A DNA stretch of 11,850 nucleotides from RGDT01 sp964630925 (lineage in GTDB: Bacteria; Planctomycetota; Planctomycetia; Gemmatales; Gemmataceae): the NCBI GenBank assembly GCA_964630925.1, contig CAZVZK010000229.1, positions 1 to 11,850 of the forward strand, in the 5' to 3' direction. Both the position numbers and the translations under genes were made by a program. The notes beneath the pieces are model-generated. The model was not told the DNA's origin. It did no database searches and saw only the letters and a program-made list of their open reading frames with translations. Of the stretch, positions 1-6,061 are shown piece by piece. Every line of letters begins with the position of its first letter. Within the stretch, counting starts at the first letter, position 1.

Positions 1-1
1 C

Positions 2-43
2 GAGTGGCTCACCTACCCCGCCAAACCTTGCTCGCCCAAGTAG
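2..43 (+). CDS. Possible C-terminal tail of a gene starting outside the window
   Basis: The frame beginning at base 2 reads EWLTYPAKPCSPK and then a TAG stop. The composition is protein-like (Trp, Tyr, Lys, Glu) and differs from the Arg/Ala/Pro-rich noise given by non-coding frames here. It would be the 3' end of a + strand gene convergent with the minus-strand gene ending at 282, with the purine-rich dyad between them. Only 13 codons are visible, so no family can be named and a chance open frame is quite possible. Confidence 0.25.
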   Translation, partial: EWLTYPAKPCSPK

Positions 44-57
44 GCCTCCACCGGAGA

Positions 58-141
58 CCGCAGAGCAGAGAAAACAGAGAAGGCAAAGAGAGAGAAGACA
101 CAACCTGGTCTTCTTCTCTGCCTCTTCGTCTTCTGCGCTGG
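58..141. repeat. Purine/pyrimidine imperfect inverted repeat in a convergent intergenic gap
   Basis: A purine-rich arm (about 61-99, built from CAGAG and GAGAA units) is followed by a pyrimidine-rich arm (about 108-140, built from CTTCTCTGCC and CTTCTGCG units). The arms pair imperfectly. The innermost pairing, AGAAGAC (93-99) with GTCTTCT (108-114), is perfect around an 8-nt loop, and the outer arms need small bulges. The element stands out from its roughly 70% GC surroundings by its A/G versus C/T strand asymmetry. It lies between a possible + strand gene end (43) and a minus-strand gene end (282), a position suited to a bidirectional terminator or a dispersed intergenic repeat. I associate similar 'GCAGAG...CTCTGC' dyads with planctomycete intergenic DNA, but that is from memory and untested here. 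The rest of 142-281 shows nothing I can support. Confidence 0.45.
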
Positions 142-281
142 CCCCTCGCCGATCTCCGCGGTACGCGATCCGCGCGAACGGCCCTCCCCGCCATCCAGTG
201 AGGGTGTCCGGGGGGACGCGGTGTGGCGAGGCCGCGAGCGGTGTCGGGCCGCACGAGAGACGACCTCATCCGGCGCGTGGA

Positions 282-560
282 TCAGTAGAGCCTGGCGATG
301 GCCGGGTCGGCGGTGAGGACGGCCCCCGCCTCGTCGGCCCGCACGAAATGGCTGTGGACGACACGGGCGGACGACACGCACTCGCCCGCGAAGATGTTCA
401 CCCGGTAGAACATCCCCCACAGCCGCCGGACCTGGACCAGCAGCAGGTCGGGCGGGCTGCCGAGCGAGCGAAGCACCTGCGCGCCCACCAGGGCGTCGCG
501 CGGGTCGGGGCCCCTGGCCTCGGCCCGCCGGTCATTCTCACGGGCCGGGGTCGCTGGCAT
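282..560 (-). CDS. Small conserved-looking hypothetical protein (92 aa)
   Basis: I do not recognise a characterised family. The ATG at 560 is chosen because AGGAG sits 7 nt upstream; a longer frame extends upstream but has no better start. Residues 1-24 are charged and probably disordered. The core at about 25-92 looks folded: a helix-like stretch (ALVGAQVLRSLG), then alternating hydrophobic strands around LLVQVRRLWGMFYRVNIFAGE (42-60) and an end reading HFVRADEAGAVLTADPAIARLY. The pattern suggests a small alpha/beta protein without signal peptide or membrane segment. It stands alone: the next gene upstream ends at 771, leaving about 210 bp that must hold its promoter. That gap contains GCGTC-repeat DNA (about 604-630), including a short CGACGC/GCGTCG hairpin. 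Codon use matches the neighbouring genes. Function unknown. Confidence 0.7.
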   Translation of the reverse strand: MPATPARENDRRAEARGPDPRDALVGAQVLRSLGSPPDLLLVQVRRLWGMFYRVNIFAGECVSSARVVHSHFVRADEAGAVLTADPAIARLY

Positions 561-770
561 ATCATCGCTCCTGCGTGAGGCCCGAACGCCCTCCACCGCC
601 CTGGCGACGCGGCGCGTCGCGTCGCGTCGGGGCCACGGCGGATCGATCCACCAGCCGGTGTTCGGAGCCGTATGAGGGATGTCGGTGAGGCGAGGCCGTC
701 ATTAGGCATCATAGGCGAGCCGGGGGGGAAAGCTCTCGGAATGCCGGATTTCTGGCCGATCCGTCGCGGA

Positions 771-1541
771 TCAGGCCAGGGCACGCTTCAGGATCAGCTC
801 ATACAGCCGGCGGGGGCCGCCGCCCCGGACCGGGAGCGCGGAGACCAGCTCCCAGCCATCCCTCCCCAGCTCGGCGAGCCGGTCCGCGAGCGGCCGCCGC
901 TCCGGCGGGAGGCCGGCGGCGAAGGCCCGCCCGCAGCGGGCCTCCGCCCGCGTCCGGCCGCGTTCCGGCGTCTCCGTGTCGACGAGCCGCTCGAGCCAGG
1001 CGACCTCGGCCTCGGTCATCTCGTCGAACTCCATCTCGAAGAGGGCGTCCTCCTCGCCCTCGTCGGCGGGGCCGAAGCGGATGCCCTCGTGGATCGCGTG
1101 GCAGGTGAGGGAGCGGATGGAGTCACGCCAGGCCTGATCGTACGGGCGGTCCTGCACCGTCTCGACGTGGTACTCCCAGGGGGGGAGACGTGGCTCACGG
1201 GGCGCGTCGCCCCCCGCCCTGCCGAGCCCCTCGACCAGCGTGTGGGCCAGACCCGCCGCGACCCCCGCCCAGCCGAACATCCGCAGCCCGGAAACGCGCC
1301 CCGCGCTCTCCGCGTCTTGCCCGAAGGCGGCGAGGATGGCCGCCAGCTGCGAAGGGGACGGCACGAGGCCGGACGCATGCCCCCCGTCTCCCTCGGCCCC
1401 GTCGTGCGCGAATGCCCGGCCCACCGCGTAGCCCAGCAGGGCGTGGGCCGAACGCACGGCCAGCTCGGTGCCGCCCTCGACGCCTCGCAGGAAGGCGAGG
1501 ACAGGGGGGGCCGCGGCCTTGGGGAAATCTCTCGACGGCAT
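771..1541 (-). CDS. Hypothetical protein with split DUF4177-like sequence (256 aa)
   Basis: The start at 1541 is supported by GGAGGAG just upstream of the ATG; the frame stays open further upstream but lacks a comparable ribosome site. The N-terminal half (about 10-110) is Ala/Gly-rich and helical, with conserved-looking stretches such as ELAVRSAHALLGYAVGRAF (26-44) and MFGWAGVAAGLAHTLVEGLG (88-107); it is not clearly transmembrane. Residues 122-128 read WEYHVET, the usual opening of DUF4177. The usual DUF4177 ending, RLAELGRDGWELVSALP...LILKR, appears only at 221-253. Between them is an acidic helical stretch of about 90 residues (DEGEEDALFEMEFDEMTEAEV and on). So the protein either contains a DUF4177 fold with a large insertion or two unrelated look-alike pieces. 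Stand-alone gene, 129 bp downstream of the FGE-like gene. No function can be assigned. Confidence 0.7.
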   Translation of the reverse strand: MPSRDFPKAAAPPVLAFLRGVEGGTELAVRSAHALLGYAVGRAFAHDGAEGDGGHASGLVPSPSQLAAILAAFGQDAESAGRVSGLRMFGWAGVAAGLAHTLVEGLGRAGGDAPREPRLPPWEYHVETVQDRPYDQAWRDSIRSLTCHAIHEGIRFGPADEGEEDALFEMEFDEMTEAEVAWLERLVDTETPERGRTRAEARCGRAFAAGLPPERRPLADRLAELGRDGWELVSALPVRGGGPRRLYELILKRALA

Positions 1542-1670
1542 GGCCTCTCCTCCGGGGACGGGATCGGGCGGGCGTGGAGGGGGCCGTGGCGAACACCACA
1601 CGCTACCATCGTACGCACGCCTGGCGCGCGGAGCTGCCCCCATCCCGCCGGATTCCCGAATCGCCCGGCC

Positions 1671-2681
1671 CTAACGGACGCCCGCCGCTTCGCGGCCGCC
1701 GAGGGCGAGGACCACGCGGAAGCCCAGCTCGTCGAAGCGCTCGCCCGGCGCGACCCGGCTACGGCCCGCCGAGCGGCAGGACCCGGGGGCGCTCTCCCAG
1801 CATCCGCCCCGGGCCACGCGGTCGGTGCCGCCGGGCGGCCCCACCGGGTCGGCCGCCGGGCTGTGGGTGTAGAAGTCCTCCGCGTACCAGTCGGCGCACC
1901 ACTCCCAGACGTTGCCGTGCATGTCGTAGAGGCCCCACGCATTCGGCGCCTGGCCCCCGGCGGGGTACGGGCCCGCCCGCTGCGGGCCGCGGAAATGTGC
2001 CTGCAACGGTCCGAGGGCCGCCCCGACGTTGAACGCCCCGGACGAGAGGCCCGCGCGGCACGCGTACTCCCACTCCGCCTCCGTCGGCAGGCGGTACGCG
2101 CGTCCGGCCTCGCTCTCCTCCCCCGTCCCCGAGAGCACGCGGCAGAAGCCCGAGGCCTCGTCCCACGAAACGCATTCGACGGGGAAATCCCGGGTGTCCA
2201 ACCCCCGCACCACGGCCCCCCCTCCGCCGCCCGGCCTGAACCGGCTGGGGTTGGCCCCTGTCACGGCCTCGTACTGCCCTTGGGTGACGGCGTGCATCCC
2301 CATCCAGAAGGGCCGGGTGATGCTCACCTGATGCCGCGGGCCCTCGCGTCCGTCCCGGCCCTCCTCCCCCTCCGCCGAGCCCATGTAGAACGACCCGGCC
2401 GGCACCAGGGCCATCCGCATCCCTACGCTGTTCGCCAGCTCGGGGATGCATGGCAGCACCCCCCCGGCGAGCAGCTCCCTCACCCGCGCCTCCAGCGTGG
2501 GGCGCCCACCGTCCTCCCGCCGGGTGCGCAGCCGGCACGCCAGACGCACTAGCTCGGCGCGGCCGGGCTCGCCACGCCGCTCCAGCAGGTCGCCGATCGC
2601 CAGCCAACGCCCCACATCCGCAGGCCCCCCACTCACCTCCGCCAGAAGTGCCGCCAGCTCTGGCACGGGGCCTCTGCTCAT
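1671..2681 (-). CDS. FGE-sulfatase (SUMF1-type) domain protein with N-terminal TIGR02996-type domain
   Basis: 336 aa from the ATG at 2681. A GTG at 2708 would add nine residues, but the N-terminal domain already begins at the ATG and a G-rich ribosome site lies upstream. Residues 4-52 (AALLAEVSGG..DVGRWLAIGDLLERRGEPGRAELVRLACRLR) match the TIGR02996 repeat-companion pattern known mainly from Gemmata-like planctomycetes. Residues about 82-328 are an FGE-sulfatase/SUMF1 fold: MALVPAGSFYMGS (90-102), VTQGQYEAVTGANPSRF, PVECVSWDEASGFC (167-180), YRLPTEAEWEYACRAG (196-211), GLYDMHGNVWEWCADWY (250-266), RGGCWESAPGSCRSAGRSR (291-309) and ELGFRVVL. The catalytic segment differs from true aerobic FGE, which has a fixed cysteine pair in its GGSYMC...SYC stretch. 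Here Cys294 and Cys302 sit at different spacing, so sulfatase activation is doubtful. Many such domains in planctomycetes serve other, mostly unknown, roles. No signal peptide is seen; probably cytosolic. Confidence 0.9.
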   Translation of the reverse strand: MSRGPVPELAALLAEVSGGPADVGRWLAIGDLLERRGEPGRAELVRLACRLRTRREDGGRPTLEARVRELLAGGVLPCIPELANSVGMRMALVPAGSFYMGSAEGEEGRDGREGPRHQVSITRPFWMGMHAVTQGQYEAVTGANPSRFRPGGGGGAVVRGLDTRDFPVECVSWDEASGFCRVLSGTGEESEAGRAYRLPTEAEWEYACRAGLSSGAFNVGAALGPLQAHFRGPQRAGPYPAGGQAPNAWGLYDMHGNVWEWCADWYAEDFYTHSPAADPVGPPGGTDRVARGGCWESAPGSCRSAGRSRVAPGERFDELGFRVVLALGGREAAGVR

Positions 2682-2714
2682 GTCCTTACCCCCCGGCCGG
2701 CACGCCACCGGCTG

Positions 2715-2888
2715 TCAGGTCTGATCCCGCGCGGCCCCGCGGACGACCCCCAGGATGGCCTCCTGCTGTTCGTACTCCACGCGAGAGCCGTTCTCCGGCG
2801 GCCGGTAGCGGGCGCCGATCCCGGGCAGCGCCCCCGCGTTCAGCAGGCCCTTGACCTCCTGGGCGTCGTCCGCCCTGCACTGGGCCAC
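2715..2888 (-). CDS. Small hypothetical protein (57 aa, GTG start) upstream of the FGE-like gene
   Basis: This short frame reads VAQCRADDAQEVKGLLNAGA..., then GIGARYRPPENGSRVEYEQQ, and ends EAILGVVRGAARDQT with TGA at 2715. The Asp/Glu/Lys/Gln/Tyr/Asn content together with strongly GC-biased third positions is typical of real coding sequence here and unlike the Arg/Pro/Gly noise of the other frames. The GTG at 2888 is the only usual start in frame before a TAG at 2933-2931, and it has no clear Shine-Dalgarno. The frame is open up to that TAG, and an ATG at 2929 lies in another frame. The true N-terminus is therefore uncertain, and a start upstream removed by a frameshift is possible. A TAGAAT (-10-like, 2928-2933 minus strand) lies about 40 nt upstream. 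It ends 33 bp before the FGE-like gene, suggesting co-transcription. Family unknown. Confidence 0.5.
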   Translation of the reverse strand: MAQCRADDAQEVKGLLNAGALPGIGARYRPPENGSRVEYEQQEAILGVVRGAARDQT

Positions 2889-2980
2889 GGTCCGGCCCGA
2901 GTGCGCCCGGCCGGTGCGCCAAAGGGCATTCTACCCGGCCGGGTGGGGGAAGCGTCGCAAATCCGCCCGCGGCCCGCGGC

Positions 2981-3904
2981 TCAGGCGGCCCCGCCGGCGC
3001 CTGTCATCATGCCCTTTTCCGTGCCGGGGCCCGCGTCAGGCGCAGCCCCGGGCGCCGGCGCCGGCCGGATGAGCCGGTGCCTGAGCGCCTTCTCGCCCGG
3101 CTTGCGGAGGCCCCACACGATCCCGAACCAGCTCAGCACCACCAGCGTGCTGTAGCTGATGTCGATCTCCCACCAGAAGAAGCCCTGGTTGGCGCTCGAC
3201 TGGTAGTGGTGGTGGTTGTTGTGCCAGCCCTCGCCGAGCGTGATCACCGCGAGCGCCCAGTTGTTGCGGCTGTCGTCGGGCGTGTCGTACCGCCGCTTGC
3301 CGAACAGGTGGCTGAGCGAGTTGATGGTGAACGTCGCGTGGTAGACGAGGACCGTGCTGACCACGACACCCCACACCAGGCCGGCCCACCCTGCGGCGAG
3401 GAAGCAGAGGACGGCGAGGGTGACGCCGGGGATCCAGTGCCAGGTGTCGAGCCAGCGCAGCTCGGGATACTTGTCGAAGTCCTCGATGTCCTTGTGCGGC
3501 GTCTCGCGGTGGTCGGTGGAAAGGATCCAGCCGACGTGAGACCACCAGAAGCTCGTCTCGTGCGGCGAGTGCGGGTCGTGGGGCGTGTCGGAGTGGCGGT
3601 GATGCCCCCGGTGGTGTCCCGCCCACCACAGCGGCCCTTTCTGGAAGGCCGAGCACCCCAGCCAGGCGAGGGCCAGCTGGAAGACGCGGCTCGTCTTGTA
3701 TGCGCGGTGGGCGAAATAGCGGTGGTATCCCGCCGTGATGCCGAACATCCGCACGAGGTAGGTGGCCCCGCACAGGGCCAGGAGGCCCCACCCGAAGGGC
3801 ACGAAGAAGACGGCCAGGAGCGCGACGTGCATGGCGATGAAGGGGATATTACCGGCCAACTGCAGCAGGGTGCTGCGGCCGGAAGGGCGTTCGGAAGTGT
3901 TCAT
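2981..3904 (-). CDS. Membrane fatty-acid (acyl-CoA/acyl-lipid delta-9-type) desaturase
   Basis: 307 aa, close to the usual bacterial length for this family. It introduces a double bond into fatty acyl chains with O2 and an electron donor, at a membrane-embedded di-iron centre. The three histidine boxes are all present: HRYFAH at 61-66, HHRGHH at 97-102 and HNNHH at 228-232 within GEGWHNNHHHYQSSANQGFFWWE. Hydrophobic segments at about 17-35, 40-56, 160-178, 180-197 and 250-265 fit the family's two hairpin pairs. The GITAGYHRYFAHRAYKTSR and HRHSDTPHDPHSP surroundings are typical of acyl-CoA delta-9 desaturases. The C-terminus (280-307) is a Pro/Ala/Gly-rich tail, with no fused cytochrome b5 or ferredoxin domain, so the electron donor must be encoded elsewhere. 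The ATG at 3904 is the natural start, though its ribosome site (AAGAAAG) is weak. Single gene, flanked by non-coding gaps. Substrate position specificity cannot be read from the sequence. Confidence 0.95.
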   Translation of the reverse strand: MNTSERPSGRSTLLQLAGNIPFIAMHVALLAVFFVPFGWGLLALCGATYLVRMFGITAGYHRYFAHRAYKTSRVFQLALAWLGCSAFQKGPLWWAGHHRGHHRHSDTPHDPHSPHETSFWWSHVGWILSTDHRETPHKDIEDFDKYPELRWLDTWHWIPGVTLAVLCFLAAGWAGLVWGVVVSTVLVYHATFTINSLSHLFGKRRYDTPDDSRNNWALAVITLGEGWHNNHHHYQSSANQGFFWWEIDISYSTLVVLSWFGIVWGLRKPGEKALRHRLIRPAPAPGAAPDAGPGTEKGMMTGAGGAA

Positions 3905-3961
3905 GGGTTGCTTTCTTCGGACGTGGCCGCGCGTCGCGCGGTGCGGTGAGTGGACACCTTC

Positions 3962-3967
3962 AGTATA
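3962..3967 (-). promoter_or_regulatory. Candidate -10 element of the desaturase gene
   Basis: On the minus strand the hexamer TATACT lies 58 nt upstream of the desaturase ATG, one of the few AT-rich spots in the 133-bp gap between the desaturase and the upstream operon. It differs from TATAAT at one position. No good TTGACA-like partner lies 16-18 bp upstream (the sequence there is GC-rich), so this could be an extended or weak promoter, or chance. It would give a leader of about 50 nt. Confidence 0.3.
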
Positions 3968-4020
3968 GCCCGTGGGCGGTCAGGGCGCCCGCGGAAATCC
4001 GGAGGCCCTCACGGAATGAC

Positions 4021-4036
4021 GGGCCGGCCACGGCCC
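4021..4036 (-). terminator. Short GC hairpin right after the esterase-homologue stop
   Basis: GGGCCG (4021-4026) pairs perfectly with CGGCCC (4031-4036) around a 4-nt loop, one base beyond the TGA at 4040-4038. It closes the three-gene minus-strand operon. There is no T-tract after it on the minus strand, so it is at best a stem that stalls polymerase or protects a 3' end, as is common in very GC-rich genomes. Confidence 0.35.
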
Positions 4037-4037
4037 A

Positions 4038-5360
4038 TCACACCCTCGACAGGCACGTCTCCAGCACCCCCTCCGACGGCACGCCGGCCCCCAGCGGGCG
4101 CAGCGCCCGGGTCTGCTCGAGGTAGATGAAGGCGTCGTACCGCCGCGGCAGCACCGTCGGCACGTAGTTGCCAAACCCCTCGTATTGCGGGCGGTAGACG
4201 ACGCCGATGGCCCGGTGGCCGCGTGGCTCCTCCCACGCGGCGGCCATCCCCCGGCCGAGGAGGAGGAGCGAGTCCCCGGCGCCGGACCGGTGCAGGATGT
4301 CCTCCCAGCTCCCGTCCCGCGCCGGCGGCACCGGCATGCACTCCATCCCCGCGTCCCACCGCTGCGCCGCGAACACCCAGCCCCGGTGGCACCCGAACCC
4401 GACGAGGGACACCGACGCCTCGCCGAACCGCGTCCGCGCGAGCTGCCCGAGATTCACCATCCCCTCCGTCGCCATGTCGGTGTGGCGCGCGTCGCCGCTG
4501 TGGGTGTTGTGCGCCCACACGACCCCCTTCGCCCCCGGCCCATGGAACGCCAGGAGCCGCCCCAGCGTCTCGTCCATGTGCCTCTCGCGAGCGTCCCACG
4601 ACAGCGAGCCGCCCCGCCCCATCGCCCGGTAGTACGCCTCCGCATCCCGGACCGCCCGCGCGTTCTGCTCGGCGGCGAACCTGTCCTCCTCGCCGTCCTC
4701 CGGGAAGGACGGCGCACGCGCCCGGATCTCGCGCAGCAGCTCGGCCACCTCCCCCTCGCACCTCTCGGGGATCCAGCGCGTCGCCAGCGCGTGCTCCCGC
4801 GGATCGCCCCCGTACGGATCGAAGCAACGCAGCGCCCTCTCCGCCGCCCCTGCCCCGCCGCCGTACTTCTTCAGGTAGGCCGCCGCCTGGTGGAGCGACT
4901 CCCACAGGCTGTACACGTCCAGGCCGTAGAACCCAGCCTTGGCGTCCTCGGGACGCCCGTCGTTGTGCCGCCGCAGCCAACCGGCCAGCTCGGCGACCTC
5001 TTCGTTCGCCCACACCCACGCCGGCCAGCGTTCGCACGCCGCCAACGCCTCGCACGCGGGCCCGTCCACGTACCCCTTGACGAAGCGGTTGACGCGGTAG
5101 CAGGCGGGCCAGTCGCCCTCGACGGCGACGAACGTGAAGCCCCACTCGCCGATGAGGCGCTTCGTGATCTCCGTCCGCCAGGTGTGATACTCCCGCGTGC
5201 CGTGCGACGCCCCGCCAAGCAGCACGCACCGGGCGTCGCCCACCCGCCGGAGCAGCGGGCTCAGCCCGCTGCCCGGCGAGAGCGGCAGCGACGCCCGCCG
5301 CGCCGACTCGATCAGGCCCGGCGTGAACGCCGGCTCGGCACCGCCCCGCTGTCGTGCCAT
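4038..5360 (-). CDS. Erythromycin-esterase-family protein (440 aa) lacking the conserved first glutamate
   Basis: The ATG at 5360 follows a GGGAGGGGG tract about 6 nt upstream; the frame remains open for another 208 codons, but that part overlaps the hydrolase gene and reads as Arg/Ala/Gly noise. The sequence matches the Ere family (PF05139) over residues 10-425. His53 in LLGGASHGTREYHTWR corresponds to the catalytic His46 of EreB, Glu81 in VAVEGDWPACYRVNRFVKGY to Glu74, and His284/His287 in WAHNTHSGD to His285/His288. The residue three before the catalytic histidine, normally Glu (LLGEASHG; Glu43 in EreB), is Gly50 here, encoded GGG. Environmental homologues of this size are widespread in planctomycetes and actinobacteria and are rarely shown to hydrolyse macrolides, so the natural substrate is unknown and resistance should not be inferred. 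No signal peptide; cytosolic. Its start overlaps the end of the hydrolase gene by 49 bp, implying coupled translation. Confidence 0.92.
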   Translation of the reverse strand: MARQRGGAEPAFTPGLIESARRASLPLSPGSGLSPLLRRVGDARCVLLGGASHGTREYHTWRTEITKRLIGEWGFTFVAVEGDWPACYRVNRFVKGYVDGPACEALAACERWPAWVWANEEVAELAGWLRRHNDGRPEDAKAGFYGLDVYSLWESLHQAAAYLKKYGGGAGAAERALRCFDPYGGDPREHALATRWIPERCEGEVAELLREIRARAPSFPEDGEEDRFAAEQNARAVRDAEAYYRAMGRGGSLSWDARERHMDETLGRLLAFHGPGAKGVVWAHNTHSGDARHTDMATEGMVNLGQLARTRFGEASVSLVGFGCHRGWVFAAQRWDAGMECMPVPPARDGSWEDILHRSGAGDSLLLLGRGMAAAWEEPRGHRAIGVVYRPQYEGFGNYVPTVLPRRYDAFIYLEQTRALRPLGAGVPSEGVLETCLSRV

Positions 5361-6049
5361 TGCACGCCCCCTCCCCCGCCCAGGTGGCCGGCGAACCAAC
5401 CCGCCGCCAGGTGGGCCACCTCCTCCAACGCGCCCGGCTCCTCGAACAGGTGCGACGCCCCCGGCACCACCACCAGCTCCTTTTCTGGCGAGCGCAGCCG
5501 GGCCAGCGCCTTCTCGTTCAGCGGCAGGACCGGGGCGTCCTCCCCCCCGACAATGAGCAGCGTCGGGACATGTACCAGCCCCAGCGACTCCCCGGCCAGC
5601 TCGGGCCGCCCGCCACGCGACACCACGGCGCCGACCCGCTCCCCGCAGCGTGCCGCGGCGACGAGGGCCGCCCCTGCCCCGGTGCTCGCGCCGAAATAAC
5701 CCACGGGCAGGCCTGCCGTGGCCGGCTCGCGCGACAGCCAGTCCGTCGCGTCGGCCAGACGCCCCGCCAGCAGCGCGATGTCGAACCGCATGCGGGCCGT
5801 GCGCCGGTCGAGCAGATCCTCCTCCTCGGTGAGGAGGTCGATCAGCAGCGTCGCGAGCCCGGCCTCCTGCATACGCCCGGCGACATGGCGGTTGCGCGGG
5901 CTGTGCCGCCCGCTCCCGGAGCCGTGCGCGAACAGCACGACGGCGAACGCCCCCTCGGGGACGGTCAGCGTCCCCTCGAGCCACGCCCCCCCGGATGGCA
6001 CCCTCACCGCGGTCTCAAAGGACGGATCCGCCCCCACTGCACTGGCCAT
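5312..6049 (-). CDS. Alpha/beta hydrolase, dienelactone-hydrolase type (245 aa)
   Basis: The start at ATG 6049 is chosen because CAGGAG lies 5 nt upstream; the GTG at 6055 would overlap that site. The fold is a compact alpha/beta hydrolase: a strand pair at 12-30, AVVLFAHGSGSGRHSPRNR (36-54) forming the oxyanion region, TLLIDLLTEEEDLLDRRTARMRFD, nucleophile elbow GYFGASTGAGAAL (117-129) with Ser122, VPTLLIVGGEDAPV (161-174) with Asp171, and VPGASHLFEEPGALEEVA (195-212) with His200. Ser122/Asp171/His200 are the expected triad. The family (annotated as DLH or as a phosphoribosyltransferase-fused hydrolase) acts on esters or lactones of unknown identity. The C-terminal tail after about 225 is Gly-rich and basic and lies in the 49-bp overlap with the esterase homologue. 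It starts 12 bp after the stress-protein gene ends. Hydrolases of this type often neighbour Ere-family genes, which supports a joint function. Confidence 0.9.
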   Translation of the reverse strand: MASAVGADPSFETAVRVPSGGAWLEGTLTVPEGAFAVVLFAHGSGSGRHSPRNRHVAGRMQEAGLATLLIDLLTEEEDLLDRRTARMRFDIALLAGRLADATDWLSREPATAGLPVGYFGASTGAGAALVAAARCGERVGAVVSRGGRPELAGESLGLVHVPTLLIVGGEDAPVLPLNEKALARLRSPEKELVVVPGASHLFEEPGALEEVAHLAAGWFAGHLGGGGGVQWHDSGAVPSRRSRRA

Positions 6050-6061
6050 GCTCACTCCTGT

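Noticed and set aside
672..2552. 626-codon + strand open frame across the FGE-like and DUF4177-like genes
   Set aside because: Same reason: it runs opposite two genes with clear motifs, crosses their intergenic gap and shows no recognisable domain or ribosome site.
4038..5360. Reading the Ere homologue as a macrolide-resistance gene
   Set aside because: Environmental Ere-family proteins are common and mostly of unknown substrate, the conserved glutamate is missing, and no resistance or mobile-element context is present.
5361..5984. 208-residue N-terminal extension of the Ere-family protein
   Set aside because: It overlaps the alpha/beta hydrolase gene in another frame, reads as Arg/Ala/Gly noise, and the ATG at 5360 has a strong ribosome site exactly where the family begins.
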